61,186 bases of DNA from the NCBI GenBank assembly GCA_015680685.1, contig MNCI01017909.1, positions 1,835,895 to 1,897,080 of the forward strand, read 5' to 3'. Positions within the stretch are counted from its first letter, which is position 1. Each line of letters opens with the position of its first letter. This stretch comes from Gnetum montanum. Lineage: Eukaryota; Streptophyta; Gnetopsida; Gnetales; Gnetaceae. The notes under the pieces were generated by a model. That model saw nothing but the letters and a program-made list of their open reading frames with translations. It did not search any database and was not told where the DNA came from. A program made the position numbers and the translations under genes. This document shows positions 39,401-51,085 of the stretch, one piece after another.

Positions 39401-42400
39401 CCTCAAGAGCAATTTAATAGAGAAGTTTATCATTGTGCAATGTTTAAGAATACTAATAGGATTGTTGCAAGAGAGCCTCTGCTATCGACAAGCCAATTGA
39501 GCAATTAAATAGTCTAGAGGGTTTAAAAAATCTTTGGTATTTTGATAGAACTGAAATAGCTTTTTGATTTTTAAAGTATATTCCCTTGGTATTTCAACAA
39601 GGAATTGTCAAATCTTTGAAAGTTTTGTTGTACGCAATCGTTGACAACTATTATCTAGCCAAAATAGAGACTCATACATGATAGTTTATGCAGCAATTTT
39701 TGGTAATATAGTAAGATTGTCTTTAAGAAATTGCTTGTTTGAGCCTATAAAGTTTTGAACAATTCATAGATATTGAATTAGGGATGACTTTATTGTGAAG
39801 TGTTTCCTCATATCAATTTACCCTGCTTAAATATTTGAGATTTTTACACAAATTTGCTTTCTTTTCTTTCTTTTTCCATTGAATTTTGCTCTATTTCTAG
39901 TTTTCTTATGGAACTTTCTCTCTCCAAGGGAAATTAGAAGTAGATTGGCAGAGTTGTGCTCAAATGATTTTTGCAAAATTTTATTTGTTACAAATAGGTA
40001 TTATAAGAACCGTACAAATTAAGTGATTGAACAAAGAGGAATCTCCAACAACTTACAGTATTTTACAAAGTCGGCTGAATCTCTTTCATGATAATTGATT
40101 ACAATTTTATATATGGCTCAACTATTTCAACATTCACAATAGCAAACAGATACTTGCATTTAACTACCAAGTCTATTTGGAGGTATCTAGGCCTTTGTGT
40201 TGCCAGAGACCAGCGAATACCTAAATCATATTTGAGGCACTCATTGGCGATCGCGTCCCAAATGGACACCAACAGTTCTTTTCGTGTTAGAAGGAGGGCT
40301 TGAAAATTTATCCTCTACATTCATAAACCTGATAGTCCTAGCATACCAACGATTATTTGTTACTATAAAGGCTTAAGAAACTAGATTCTACTTTCAATTC
40401 ATGACCAACAAGATTGATAGTTTGGAAAGTTTCAAAGATTCAAAGTAAGTTCTTGATTATAAGACTAATTCTTCATCAAAGGAAGAACAAAAGAAAGTTT
40501 TTGAGTTTGGAACAAGTAGTGGATTAAAGATTAGAAGGTTGAGAAGATCTCCCCTTCTATCTAGTTTCTTAGTTTATAAGAGAAGATCTAAGAAGTATAA
40601 CAATTCAATAATCCAAAAGAATAAGATGGCAAATCCTTGGCAAAGAATCACACCATTAGGATTTCAAAACTACAATGATATTCCTAAAGAAGTTTATAAA
40701 TATTTGCCTAAGCCTTTTATTCCTGGAAAAACTTACTTAGCTGAAGAGTCTATTCACATGTTCGAGTTAGCTTTAGCTCATGCAAATGTTCAACACCAAG
40801 ATCAAGCCTATAGATTATTTGTAGCAAATCTAAAGGACATGGCTCAAATTTGGTAGTCAACTTGCCAAGCAACAATATCACAAGTTGAGATGATATGAAA
40901 GGTTTTTTCTTAGCCTAGTTTGGTGATCAATTAGATCAACAACAACTATATTGTGGGCTAATACAAGCTAAGCAAGGAGTCAAAGAATCAATTAGAGATT
41001 TTAACATCAAATTTCAACGAATTTGTGGGCTCTCTCAAAGACAATATAGACCATCAGACGAAATGCTTAGAGAAACTTATCTTAAGGCTATCAACCCCAA
41101 CATTTCAATTTGGTTAAGAAGAACTCCGAACTTAACTACACTAAATGACTACTTTAGTGAGGCTATACAGTTAGAAAAACAGTTAAACTTGAATCAAGAA
41201 GAGATTGTTGTAATTCAAAAAAGAGAAGAAAAAGTTATAATTCCTATGCAAAATTTTTCCCAATTTAAAGCTTTACCAAGTCTATCTCATATTAAGACAA
41301 AGCAAGAACCTAAAGGAAGAGAATCTAAAAAAGGACAATTAATGCAAGATATGTCAAATCTAATAGTAAAACTAGAAAAAGCCTCAACAAGAATTCATAT
41401 CAAGGAAGAAAAGAAAAATAGAAAACATAAATATCAAAACACTAAGTTAGTAGAAGATGAGGATGATAGTGACCTTGTTGTGTCTAACTTTCTTGATATT
41501 GAATCTGATAATGAGCTATTAGTGTTCATTATGTAAGCAAATCTTCTAATTCTGGGTCTAGTGATACTTCTTCTCTTTCAAGTTCTGAAGAAGATATATC
41601 CTTGAATGAGGAGTGTAATAACAATGAGGAAAATGGATATAATCTAAGGTCAAATGAAAGACTAACTACTTCTAGACCTCCAAACATTATTGCTGATCCA
41701 TCTACTAAGAGAAAAGCTTTTGAGCCAAGTAGAAGAGAGAAAAATAAGAATAAATGAGATCAAGTAGAACAAAGCTCTCCAAATCAGTCTTTCAATAAAT
41801 GGATAAAGAAACCAAGCTTTATTGGAGATGGGGAATATGATTTGATTGAAGATCTTAAACGTGTTAGGGCCAATATTAGCATATATTAATTACTACAAAT
41901 AGGAGATCAACAAAGAAAGGCTTTAGAGTTTATTAAAGGCAAAATGAGAGTTAGAAAATCATAGTTAAGTTATGTGTCTAATAATGATGAAAAATCAAAG
42001 GCTGGTTCTGACTGTATTCCTGATAAAGAAGCTCCTCCTTTTCTTTTGACAATGAAGTTAAAGGATAAATATCTACACAATTGTTTGGTTGATTTTGGAG
42101 CCACATCTACTATAATACCACTGTCTATATGCAAGAAACTTGGTTTGATTCCCGAAAAATCAAATAAAAATATTGTTCAAGTGGATAAGAGCAGAGTGAA
42201 GATTGTGGATCAATTACCAAATGTTCTATTAGAAATTGCTTCTGAACCTCATGTCAAAAGTAGAGTAACTATTTAAGCGGCAGATATACCAAATTCATAT
42301 AGTCTCTTATTAAGTAGAAGTTGGAGTAAGGATTTCTCAGGTTACATATCAACAAACTATTCACACATGTGGCTACCTTTTTTTTTTTTTTTTTTTTGAG

Positions 42401-45400
42401 AAAATATTTGGGAGTATATTACTGAAAAAAGAAATATAGTACAAGGACTTACAAATCGTGGGTCATCAGTAATGGCCCTCAATGGGTGGGGAAAAACCCC
42501 AAGTCACAAAGCAATCCAAAACTCCATCAGTCATGCTAAAACCAAGCAAAAAGAAACCCCCAGAAAACCCAACAAACNNNNNNNNNNNNNNNNNNNNNNN
42601 NNNGCGCAAGCACCATCCACGGTCCGAAACAACACCCCCCCCAGGGGTTCGTCGGCAGCCAACGGCAAGCGCAGTGTGGGCGCTCCAGCTCATGAAGAAG
42701 GTCTAACGTGTTTCGATGGTCCTCCATGTCCATGAAACTAGCGGCCTACTGGATACCTTGCATGGTCGACTCCCGCCTGTTCCGGTCAATCGACGAAGCT
42801 CCCCCATCAGGATGAACCAAACCAAATATATGTGTATAGTGAACCTTTGATGATTGATGACATTACTTCAAATGGGAAAAGTAAAATGGTTGAAAAAGGA
42901 GGTTTTGAAAACAAAATTTGTACACTCCAAGAAACTTATAGTTCTGAAAAAGAACAATCCAAAGATGAGAACAAATGGGAATTGTACTTTGATGGTTCAT
43001 GTAATTCTAAAGGTGCAAGAGCTAGAATAGTTATAGTAAGAAACAATTCACCGGAAATTCTAAAGGCAATTCATCTATCTTTCCCTTGTACTAATAAGAA
43101 GGCCAAATATGAAGCTTTGTGTATTGGTATTAGAATAGCCTTGGAAAAGGAAATCAAGGTAATCACTATAAAGGGAGATTCGAGATTAGTTTGTGAACAA
43201 GTTAAGGGTAATTACATAGTAAAAAGTTCATTTTTACGACCTTATAAACAACTTATCTGCAAAATGTTAGAACAGTTTTGTTAAGTTATGTGGTGACTGA
43301 TCCAACACGGGTCAAAACCAGTTAGCAGTAGTTACTGGTTCCAGCAGTTAGTGGTTCTGATCCAGTTTTCATTCTCTTCCATAACGGCCCAAAAACATTC
43401 CTGTAACCATAATTGTATCTAGCAAAAATTACTTAATAACAATTCTCATGCATTTCCGGTAGTGTGCTTGCTTAAATGCCACACAAAGCTGTGTGTGTTG
43501 CCTGTGTTTTCTTTTTGTTTAGTTCTTTATCTATTCCTGAATATAACAACTAGTATCAAAGCAACGGATCAGTGGGAGCAATGGCATCCGAGGACGGGAA
43601 AGTCCGGATCGACAAATTCGATGGAACAAACTTTGGGTTCTGGAAGATGCAGATTGAAGATTATCTGTATCAAAAGAAGTTGCATGAACCACTACTAGGG
43701 AAGAAGCCAGATCAAATGGATCAAGAAGATTGGAATCTCTTAGATCGCCAGGCACTTGGTGTGATTAGATTGACATTGGCAAGAAACGTCGCATTCAACA
43801 TTGTTAATGAGACAACCACTGCAGGTTTAATGAAAACGTTGTCAAGTATGTATAAAAAGCCATCTGCTGCAAACAAGGTATATTTGATGCGTCGGTTGTT
43901 CAATCTGAAGATGGGTGAAGGTGCATCAGTTACAAATCACATCAATGAATTCAATACGATAATTAGTCAATTGAATTCAGTGGCGATCACCTTTGAGGAC
44001 GAAATCCAGGCATTGGTTTTGCTGTCATCTTTGCAAGAGAGTTGGTCTGCAACAGTGACTGCTGTGAGTAACTCATTAGGTACTTTAAAATTAAAGTTGA
44101 ATGATATTCGAGACTTGATTCTTAGCGAGGACATTCGCAGAAGGGATTCAAGCGAATCCTCAAGGTCTGCTTTGAATACAGAAAGCAGAGGTAGCAGCTC
44201 ACAACGTGGTCAAAACCATGGTAATGGTAGATCGAAGTCCAGAGGCAGAGGAAAATCTAAAAATCACAGGGAAGTTGTTTGCTGGAATTGTGACAAGGGT
44301 CACTTTAGAAATCAATGCAAGGCACCAAAGAAGAAGAAAAATCACACTCAAGATGATGAATCAGCGAATGCAGCAGAGGAGATTATTGTTGATGCTTTGA
44401 TTTGTTATGTGGACAATCCCATTGAATCTTGGATTCTGGATTCGGGTGCTTCATTCCACTCCACTCCATGCAAGGAATTGTTACACAATTATGTTGCAAG
44501 GAAGTTTGGAAAGGTTTATCTTGCAGATGATGAACCTTTGGATATTGTGGGGAAGGGTGAAGTTCAAATAAAGACCACCCAAGGGATGCAATGGAAATTG
44601 CAAGATGTAAGACATGTTCCTGGACTTAAGAAAAATTTAATCTCCATGAGTCAAATGGATTTGGATGGGTATACAACAACATTTGGCGATAGATCATGGA
44701 AGATTACCAAGGGAAACTTGGTTGTTGCACGAGGTAGTAAGGTGGGAACATTGTACATGACTACAGCAAAGAAAGATGCAGTTGCAGTTGTTAACTATGA
44801 TGGTGATTCAGTCCTATGGCACCGAAGACTTGGGCACATGAGCGAAAAAGGTATGAAGTTGTTGGCTTCAAAGGGAAAGTTACCAAAGTTTAAGTGTGAT
44901 GTTGTTGGCCTGTGTGAAGATTGTGTTTATGGGAAGCAAAAACGAGTTACTTTCTCAAAGATAGGGAGGATATCACAAACTGAAAAGCTTGAACTGGTGC
45001 ATTCAGATGTATGGGGGCCAGCTCCAGTGAAGTCTCTTGGAGGCTCAAGCTATTATGTCACCTTCATTGATGATTCCACTAGGAAGGTATGGGTTTATTT
45101 TCTTAAAAATAAATCTGATGTGTTTGCTACTTTTAAAAGGTGGAAAGCTGAAGTAGAAAATCAGACTAGTTTAAAAATAAAATGTCTGAAGTCAGATAAT
45201 GGAGGGGAATATGACAGCCAAGAATTCAAGAATTTCTATTCAGAAAATGGGATTAGGATGATCAAAAAAGTTCCAAGAACGCCAGAGCAAAACGGTGTTG
45301 CTGAACGGATGAACAGAACCTTGAATGAAAGAGCTAGGAGCATGAGAATACACTCTGGGCTACCAAAGTTCTTTTGGGTAGATGCAGTTAACACAGCAGC

Positions 45401-48400
45401 CTACCTCATTAATCGAGCACCTTCAGTTCCATTGGAGTTCAGAATACCAGAGGAGGTATGGACTGGGAAGGAGGTAAATCTTTCACATTTGAAAATTTTT
45501 GGGTGTGTCTCGTATGTGCATATTGATTCACATGATAGAGATAAGCTTGATCCTAAAGCCAAGAAATGTTATTTTATTGGCTATGGTTCCGATAATTTTG
45601 GTTATCGTTTCTAGGATGATCAAAATAGGAAAATTATCAGACACAGAGATGTCATTTTAATGAACACATGGTGTACAAGGATAGGTTCGGTTTAGAATCC
45701 AACATTGCAAGGAAGCAAGAAAAGGAATGTGAGAAGGCTGAACTGGAAGAGATATCTAAGAGGGATGTGGATGGAAGGACTCAAGCAAATCCTGGAAACA
45801 GGATAGCTGAAAATGAAAATGACGTTGCAGAAACAACCACACCAGAGCCTCAGTTGAGAAGGTCTGCAAGAACACCAAAGCCTAGAGAAAGGTACTCTCC
45901 CTCGTTACATTACTTATTGTTGACTGATGCTGGGGAACCAGAATGTTTGGATAAAACAATGCAGGCAACAAATTGTGTTGAGTGGGAGGTGGCTATGAGA
46001 GATGAGATGAAGTCACTCCACAAAAATATGACATGGACACTAACTGAGTTGCCAGAAGGAAAGAAGGCATTGCAGAATAAGGCATTGCAGAATAAGTGGG
46101 TGTACAGGGTCAAGGAAGAACATGATGGCAGCAAAAGATACAAAGCAAGGTTAGTAGTTAAGGGTTTCCAACAAAAAAAGGGAATTGACTACACAAAAAT
46201 TTTTTCACCTGTAGTAAAGTTGACTACTAATAGAGTAGTGCTAAGTATTGTGGCTGCTGATGATTTGCATCTAGAGCAACTAGATGTCAAAACCGCATTT
46301 CTACATGGTGACCTCAAAGAAGACATTTACATGACACAACCAGAAGGCTTCCAAGTTCCAGGGAGGGAAAATCTGGTGTGTAAATTCAAGAAAAGCCTGT
46401 ATGGGTTGAAGCAGGCTCCAAGGCAATGGTACAAAAAGTTTGATGGATTTATGTGTAAAAATGGCTTTGTTCGAAGCGAGATGGATCACTGCTGCTATTT
46501 CAAGAATACTAATGACTGTTATATAATATTGTTGTTATATGTTGATGATATGCTAGTTGCAGGGACTAGCATGAAGGAGATCAATAGCTTAAAGCAGCAT
46601 TTGGCAAGAAAATTTGAGATGAAAGACTTGGGGCCAGCTAAGTAGATACTTGGGATGAGAATATCTAGAGATAGATCAGAGGGATTGCTGAAGCTATCTC
46701 AAGAAAAGTACATAGGAAAGTTGCTGAAAAAGTTTAGTCTTCAAGATGCCAAGATCAGAAATACTCCTATGGGAAGCCATGTTCATCTCTCCAAGGAGCA
46801 GGCACCAAAGACAGATGAGGAGAGAAAACACATGGCCAAAGTACCTTATGCTTCAGCAGTTGGAAGCTTGATGTATGCTATGGTATGTACTAGGCCAGAC
46901 ATAGCTCATGCAGTGGGAGTTGTTAGCAGGTTTATGTCTGATCCAGGAAGGGAGCATTGGGAAGCTGTAAAGTGGCTCCTAAGATATCTGAAAGGAACTT
47001 CAGGTATGACACTTTGTTTTAAAAAGAACAACATTACTCTACAGGGTTTTTCTGATGCGGATTTGGGAGGTGACTTGGATAGCAGGAAGAGCACCACTGG
47101 TTGTCTCTTTACCGTGGGCAACACAGCTATGAGCTGGATATCTCGACTTCAGCAAAGCATTGCTCTCTCAACCACAGAAGCAGAATATATGGCTATCTCA
47201 GAAGCTGGAAAAGAGATGATCTGGTTGAAGGGTCTTCTAAAAGAATTGGGTAAGACACAGGACAACAATGAGCTTTTCACTGATAGTCAAAGTGCCATAC
47301 ATCTAGCTAAAAATCCAGTCTTCCATTCCAAATCCAAACACATGCAGCTGAGGTATCATCATATCCAAGAATTGATAGATGATGGAACATTATTGCTGAG
47401 GAAGATTCCTGGTTCAAACAACCCTGCAGACATGTTAACCAAGGCAGTCACCTTTGCTAAGCTGAAACTTTGCACAACCTTAGAAGGCCTCCATGGTTAG
47501 CAATGAGGAGGCATTGTTTGTGGGATTAATAGCATCTATGGAATAAGCAAGGGAGTAAGAGTTTTTTGTTTGATCCGTCTCCAAGTGGGAGATTGTTAAG
47601 TTATGTGGTGACTGATCCAACACAGGTCAAAACCAGTTAACATCAGTGAGCAATAGTTAGCAGTAGTTACTGGTTCCAGCAGTTAGTGGTTCTGGTCCAG
47701 TTTCTGTTCTCTTCCATAACGGCCCAAAAACGTTCCTATAACCATAATTGTATCTAGCAAAAATTATTTAATAACAATTCTCATGCATTTTCAGTGGTGT
47801 GCTTGCTTAAACGCCACACAAAGCTGTGTGTGTTGCCTGTGTTTTCTTTTTCTTCGGTTCTTTATCTGTTCCTGAATATAACAAGTTTCAGCACTATCAA
47901 ATAGAATATATAGGTATCTTTAGTAAGTTATCTTCCAAGCAATTTTCAAAAATGTCTTCTTGATTCTCCTCTCCCCCCACCCCCCTCTGAAAAAAAAAAG
48001 CCCCTACATTCTACCCTTGAAGCCTTTTTATAGTGGCTTCAAGGTAGTTATAATCATTATTTAGGTTGGTTGTAATCACTAAAAAAAAGTATACTTGCCA
48101 TATTTGTGGTAGTTGCAACCACCATGGAGACTAGGAACCTATAGTTGACAAGTGCCTGGTAGTTAATTGTAATTACTATAGAAAAAATAGGTATGGTGGC
48201 CAAATGTCCTCTTTTTTCCTAAATAATAGCTTCTTTTTTAAAAAAATGCATAGAGCTAAACTAATTATATTAATGGTTATGTTGTCAATAAAAATAATCT
48301 CTAGAGCACGAAATTTCATAAGGTCATGTCCCTCCATATGTGAATGTGCCACATTTACAGGCAAATCATGGACCCAAAATTTTTTTCTTTTGCCTTGGAC

Positions 48401-51053
48401 TTTAAATCAATTTAAACGAGACGTTTGACCGCCATAACCCTCCTAGTCGAAACTGTACACGTCCTCCATTGCCACTACATCGTCCATTGCATCTACTACT
48501 ACCCAACTGCAGGGAGACACATCCATACCTTCTGGTAGATTGTGCATCAATAGAATTAATGCCTCGTTTCTGGTCAATTTGGGGGAAAAATGAGTGACCA
48601 TTGTAGTCCACGGTAACACTCTTGGAACTCTGAACATAACCTCCCTTGTGGCCACCTATGACAGTAAAAATTTGGACTGCAACGCTAACAAACACACTGA
48701 GGTCTCCAGAGTATTGTTAACAACTACCGAGGAGAACCTACGATCGAAGTTGAAGGTAGCCATTAGGGCATCAGCCTATTGGCGACCCTGATGTGTGTGA
48801 TGCCCTTGAAACCCTTGCCATCATTGTCAAATGCCAAGAAACGACTTCAGAACTAGCCATGATGGAAGCATGCTGAAATCTAACCGCCATGCTTGCATCG
48901 TGGATGCCATGTTATTGCCACAGATATAAGTGGTACTGAACTTAGCAATGGTTGAACTGAGTAGTGGTTATTATTGGTGAGGGTGGAGATCATGTTGATG
49001 ACACATTCGTTGCTGCCATGAATCAAAACCTTGCCGCTATGTTTGGTCGTGTTGCCCTATGGTGCTCTGCATCCAGCTGCTACCGCAAATCACAATGCTA
49101 CCGCTGCCATTTCTTGTGGTTCTGACATCAAGGGTAAATCCAACACGTCTTGACTTGAATCCAATAGCCTATTTATTTTCTTTCTCAAACTATTTGCACA
49201 CTTATGTGCTCATTTCCTAGTTGTTGATATTCGAGTAATCCCCTATTCTCCAAATCTTAGGGCTTTTATTTAACTTGTTTAATCAATTGTAAAATATTGT
49301 CCAAATTCAAATTTCCTAATCCACATTTGCTATTTTCAATTATGGATTGCACACACAACAGATCTATTGTAGAAAACTTAAATAATATGAACAACAATTT
49401 TTTATTTTTGCTTCATCTGATTCTTGCTCTTTAACTTGGATTTTTCATTTTAATTAAAGATGGGTATTGCACATCCGTTTCTTGTTTGGTGTCCTCAAGA
49501 ATGGAACTCAAAACTGATTGTATCTCCTAATTTTTTTTTTTTAATTCAAAACAGACCATACAATAAACAAAATTCCTTGTTACGTCTGTTCCATTAAATG
49601 ATCAAATGTAACAACACCTACGCACCTCTTTCCCTCATTGGACTTAACAAGTTGCTAAGAGGATAAGTCCTTGCTACTTTTCATAATCCTAAAAATCAGT
49701 GCATCTATTGCATATCATCTATCTTTGGTAGCACTATGATACCTTGAAAACTAACATTGTCCAGGGTGATTGCTAACACTTACCATCACTTGCAAAGTTA
49801 GAAAACATAAAACATTTGTGTGACTCACTTGTTTCAAGTTTCATTTTGCAAGTACAACAAATAGATGTGTTGGATGTATTCCTAGTCCTCCACTATGTTT
49901 CTAATATATAAGATCACTTAATTTATAATACACTTCAAACAATGCTTAGGAATCAAAAATATATAGGTTTCAACAACTATGCTCATACAATGTGGCATTG
50001 CATTCTCATATTGAGGGTCATCCAACTCAAAGAATCCAATGAATATCCCGCTGTGAGTTGGGTTATCTTCAAGTTCTAAACTACACAAACAAGGCTTAGC
50101 TCAACCATCATTTTTGAACTACCACTTGATATACCCTAACGATAGGTAAACTGGAATTGTATGTGAGGTGGGTACATATTTACAAATGGTGCTTACATCA
50201 TTGAAAACCTACACATGTTGTGCAACTCAACCCCTTTGGGTCCAATGGCTCACGATATTAAGATAAAGTAAGCATATGTCTAGGTAGGGTTGGATAGTGG
50301 TGTTCATCTCCACATCTAGGGTAGGGTGTGTGCAAAATAAATAAACAATACAACCCACCCATTCAAGGGATGGGAATAAATATATTATTATTAAAATGCT
50401 TAGTTAATGATCCTTAAAAAATACTACATGCTTCACATAATGCACACCAATCATAAGTTTCAGTGAATTGTTCATCCTAGAGCCCAAAGGGCTTCTAATC
50501 ACGATTCATGTGGGTTCATTCTATGGAAAGCAAATAAACATACATGATCACACATATACTTTTTTTTTCTTTTTTGCATAAATAAAAGAATATAATTGTT
50601 GATAAAGAAATGGGTTTAGCATACTAAAATAAGGAAAAATAAATAATATTTTACTTTGCATGAAAGGAAAATCTAACTATGATAAAATGTACAAAACATT
50701 CATTATGTAATAAAAGGCATACACCAAGGAGACTTCAAAGCTTCCAAGATCCAATATTCCCATCATATAATTGAAGGAAGTATTCATACATCTCAAATGT
50801 ATTTTAAATGTCATATAAGCACGAGCTCACATTATACAATGGAGAGAGCTACAACACTAGGGCTTGTTTCTCAAGGGAAAATTAGCCAATGTTTTCCTCC
50901 ATTTTGAAGCATCCAAAATTGGGCAAACAAAGTCTAAAAGTAGGGCCTGAATTTTACAATCAAATTTTGTGTTTAGGGATGATGGAGGCCTGAAAATAAA
51001 TCTGAAGTTATATTCAACACAGTTCATGGGAGTTGGGATTTAACAGGGTTTTG

Positions 51054-51085
<32 letters not shown>

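Larger units (their letters stand above)
43274..47888 (+). mobile_element. Ty1/copia LTR retrotransposon 2, nearly intact
   Basis: 4,605 bp between AGTTT duplications (43,274-43,278 and 47,884-47,888). Short LTRs (43,279-43,548 and 47,594-47,883) differ at roughly 16 positions in 270 plus a 20-bp insertion in the 3' copy. PBS-like TAGTATCAAAGC at 43,551 and PPT AAGTGGGAGAT before the 3' LTR. Inserted into the Tat RNase H. It is the least decayed transposon here. Confidence 0.97.
26325..49613 (-). mobile_element. Rearranged three-LTR Tat-type Ty3/gypsy array
   Basis: LTR A (26,325-29,748, minus), minus-strand integrase-RNase H-RT-pre-RT (33,281-36,308), then a plus-strand segment: integrase end, 3' noncoding, PPT, LTR B, PBS, gag, protease, second RNase H (36,310-47,912), then truncated LTR C (47,914-49,613, minus). 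Flipping the plus-strand segment would bring the two halves of the second RNase H together and place all LTRs in the same orientation. The Tat assignment rests on the RT sequence (DGFSGYNQI-like, FGLSNVGATFQRAI) and the extra archaeal-type RNase H. Outer 5-mers (CCCAT left, ACACC right) do not match, so no target duplication is left. Confidence 0.8.

Noticed and set aside
42578-42603. Biological discontinuity at the N run
   Set aside because: It is an unresolved stretch inside a GC-rich retroposon copy. The flanks align with copy 1, so it is probably a short sequencing gap.
26320-49618. Target-site duplication for the whole Tat array
   Set aside because: The left 5-mer CCCAT and right 5-mer ACACC do not match, so I do not claim one.
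51053-51082. Retroposon tail at the long poly-T
   Set aside because: I could not identify a body on either side, so I describe it only as simple sequence.
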